NCBI RefSeq assembly: GCF_014212495.1
Contig: NZ_JACKZC010000004.1
Span: 186,001 to 250,000 of the forward strand
Direction of reading: 5' to 3'
Length of the DNA stretch: 64,000 bases
Source: Pontibacter sp. Tf4
GTDB lineage: Bacteria > Bacteroidota > Bacteroidia > Cytophagales > Hymenobacteraceae
Position 1 is the stretch's first letter, and each line of letters begins with the position of its first letter. Made by a program: the position numbers and the translations under genes. Shown here in pieces: positions 61,075 to 64,000 of this stretch. Under the pieces are notes generated by a model. That model was given only the letters and a program-made list of their open reading frames with translations, ran no database searches and was not told the DNA's origin.

Positions 61075-61260
61075 GGAACTTAAACATTAAGAGCACAGCA
61101 AAAAGAATGAATTTGCGGATAACACCGGTTACAGCACTCCAATTACAGCAAAGCAGGCGGCCCGGCCGGGATGTTGCCGGAAAAAATCCGGAATTATTCG
61201 TTTCGGGTGTCACCAACTGCTAACAGTTTCGTAAAGAAGAAACCCTTATCCCTTAACCTT

Positions 61261-61491
61261 ATGCCGACAACAACTTCAAACCAGGAAATGATCACGACTA
61301 CCTGTGGCCGCCAGCTTGACCTACGTATGACGGAACTGGTAATTGAGCGGTCCAATAGTTTGTTCAGTTACAACATACACAAGCTAAAAACCGGCGAGTA
61401 TGTAATTGCTGAAAAGTTTTATGCCAACCCGTTCAACAACAGGTATATCCTGCTGAACGATGAGCAGATAGAGCTACTGAAAAATTTGTAG
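61261..61491 (+). CDS. Small hypothetical protein
   Basis: 76 residues from ATG 61261 (MPTTTSNQEM); the frame is open 30 codons upstream without support. Likely beta-rich: TTCGRQLDLRMTELVIERSN, then YNIHKLKTGEYVIAEKFYANPFNNRYILLNDEQIELLKNL. No domain recognised. It could be a small adaptor-like protein. Its end is 82 bases before the next gene. Confidence 0.5.
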   Translation: MPTTTSNQEMITTTCGRQLDLRMTELVIERSNSLFSYNIHKLKTGEYVIAEKFYANPFNNRYILLNDEQIELLKNL

Positions 61492-61572
61492 CAGGAGTTG
61501 GCTTGCTATTGATAGTTGTTCTGAGAAGCGTTAACTTTAATAAAAGATATACCTATAGTTATAACTATCTCT

Positions 61573-62079
61573 ATGAACACAGGTTATGTATTGCCTTTCC
61601 TGTTGCTGGCAGCCGCAGGATTCAGCCTGGCACCTGCTCCGCAGAAGCCACCGGTAACCATTCACACCTCAGGCACTTACATAGTGCAGCTGCAGGATAC
61701 CACCACGCAGGCCACTGAAAAAAAGAAAAAGAAGCGGAAAGTATCCGGCAAAGCAGACGTTAAAACATCCAAGGTGCTGATGAAGCGCAATGTGAAAAGC
61801 GCTTCTTTGGTGAAAAAACATGGTGAAGGCAATATAATTGAGGTAATTGTAACAGACTCGGGAATGCCCCTGCACAACCTGCAGGACCTGCAGATGACCG
61901 GCAGCAGCGGCTCTACCATGTCGCTGAGCAATTTCCAGAGTTTCGAGAACGTAACCCTGCCTTTTGAAGGAATCTTTAAATTCAGATCAGTAAATACGAT
62001 GGGTTCTGTGGTGTATGACCGCGAAGTGCGGTTTACCGTAACCGAGCCCGGCCGCTGGGTGCTGCGCATTGATGTGTAA
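61573..62079 (+). CDS. Secreted protein with a basic linker, unknown
   Basis: 168 residues; signal peptide (VLPFLLLAAAGFSLAPA). Then a Lys-rich stretch EKKKKKRKVSG at about 49-60, followed by a beta domain with EVIVTDSGMPLHNLQDLQMTGSSGSTMSLSNFQ and FEGIFKFRSVNTMGSVVYDREVRFTVTEPGRWVLRIDV, which looks like an Ig-like or beta-sandwich fold. No family recognised. A strong terminator follows. Confidence 0.62.
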   Translation: MNTGYVLPFLLLAAAGFSLAPAPQKPPVTIHTSGTYIVQLQDTTTQATEKKKKKRKVSGKADVKTSKVLMKRNVKSASLVKKHGEGNIIEVIVTDSGMPLHNLQDLQMTGSSGSTMSLSNFQSFENVTLPFEGIFKFRSVNTMGSVVYDREVRFTVTEPGRWVLRIDV

Positions 62080-62107
62080 CACCATGTAAACCTATAAATA
62101 ACGGGAA

Positions 62108-62145
62108 CAGCCCTGCCAAAACAACCGCCTGGCAGGGCTGTTTTT
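62108..62145 (+). terminator. Terminator before atpD
   Basis: CAGCCCTGCC pairs with GGCAGGGCTG around 13 bases, followed by five T. Confidence 0.85.
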
Positions 62146-62211
62146 ATTTAACCTCTGTTGGTTGGCGCTGAGTAAGTTAAAAGTTTTTGAGGTGTTACAT
62201 GGATTTAATAG

Positions 62212-63783
<1,572 letters not shown>

Positions 63784-63857
63784 ATTCAAGAAACAGTTAG
63801 CAGTGATCAGTAAGTAAAATCTGGTCACTGTTAATTGTTAACTGATAACTGAACAAG

Positions 63858-64000
63858 ATGTATTTAGAGATAATCACACCAGATAAAAAGGTTTTTGCCG
63901 GTGAGGTAGATGCAGCTCAGTTTCCGGGAGCCAATGGTTCTTTCGAAGTGCTGGACTCGCACGCTCCTCTTATCAGCACCATGGAAAGAGGCAGAATCCG
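63858..64000 (+). CDS. atpC: ATP synthase F1 epsilon subunit, partial
   Basis: The first 47 codons of the epsilon subunit: MYLEIITPDKKVFAGEVDAA, PGANGSFEVLDSHAPLISTM, the N-terminal beta barrel of AtpC. The gene runs off the window. It follows atpD by 74 bases, a gap that contains an AACTGTTAATTGTTAACTG-type low-complexity string. Confidence 0.9.
   Translation, partial: MYLEIITPDKKVFAGEVDAAQFPGANGSFEVLDSHAPLISTMERGRI

Noticed and set aside
61022..61216. 64-codon minus-strand frame with a hydrophobic end overlapping the purL start
   Set aside because: It covers the purL promoter element and start codon; the hydrophobic stretch is probably accidental.

Overview
The window looks like a chromosomal segment of a Bacteroidota member of the order Cytophagales, most likely Hymenobacteraceae and Pontibacter-like. 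The reasons are type IX secretion proteins (PorT, a PorE-like TPR/PD40/OmpA protein), menaquinone genes (MenB, UbiE/MenG), a DUF5606 protein, Kdo transferase, several promoters of the Bacteroidota form TAnnTTTG, and no purine-rich Shine-Dalgarno sequences before starts. It is mostly housekeeping chromosome: no prophage, integrase, CRISPR array or classical insertion sequence was seen. The one mobile-type gene is a REP-associated tyrosine transposase (RAYT).

Layout. 1-8.8 kb: end of an AAA+ protein, dicarboxylate/glutamate symporter, cyclophilin, fasciclin lipoprotein, SDR, rsgA-kdtA pair, HAD phosphatase, VOC protein, fluoride channel. 8.5-11 kb: redox block with HxlR regulator, DsbA-like protein, 2-Cys peroxiredoxin and Fur/PerR-type regulator. 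11-17.3 kb: a 600-bp repeat mosaic, enoyl-CoA hydratase, aspartokinase, fructose-bisphosphatase, DUF5606, TonB-C protein, EngB. 17.4-24 kb: two TPR/PD40 proteins (one with an OmpA domain), ubiE-porT, an SDR broken by an amber codon, and a disordered Gln/Gly/Ser-rich protein. 24-30 kb: two paralogous lipoproteins with a kinase-like GDW-x-RH motif, small membrane proteins, an alpha/beta hydrolase and an AT-rich lipoprotein. 30.2-39.6 kb: an efflux locus (membrane-fusion protein, TolC, ABC ATPase, two FtsX-type permeases) followed by an NtrC-type response regulator and its sensor kinase, with a possible sigma-54 promoter and enhancer-like dyads at the head. 39.7-50.2 kb: OmpA/lipoproteins, menB, yjdM, typA, msrB, metG. 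50.2-51.2 kb: the RAYT flanked by paired REP hairpins. 51.1-58.3 kb: MFS transporter, acyltransferase, pth, rplY, prs, an outer-membrane protein, glutathione peroxidase. 58.6-64 kb: tRNA-Gln, purL, two small proteins, and atpD-atpC running off the end.

The most striking signal is not a gene. The palindrome AACTATAGTT (core CTATAG) is scattered across the whole window on a scale far beyond chance. By eye I counted about 130 CTATAG and about 27 perfect AACTATAGTT, where base composition predicts about 17 and about 0.1. It sits in intergenic DNA, directly on stop codons, in terminator loops, and inside genes where it is read as ACT-ATA-GTT or AAC-TAT-AGT. It is absent from atpD, typA, metG, lysC, fbp and peroxiredoxin. 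It behaves like a highly iterated palindrome comparable in kind to cyanobacterial HIP1. Several other extragenic families coexist with it: GTAG-type REP hairpins, a CCCCCTTTGAAGGGGG family, and AACTTTCTAACTCC-type and AACAATTAACAACTAAC-type repeats.

All counts and coordinates come from reading the sequence; no database search was run. Gene names rest on recognised motifs and family knowledge.
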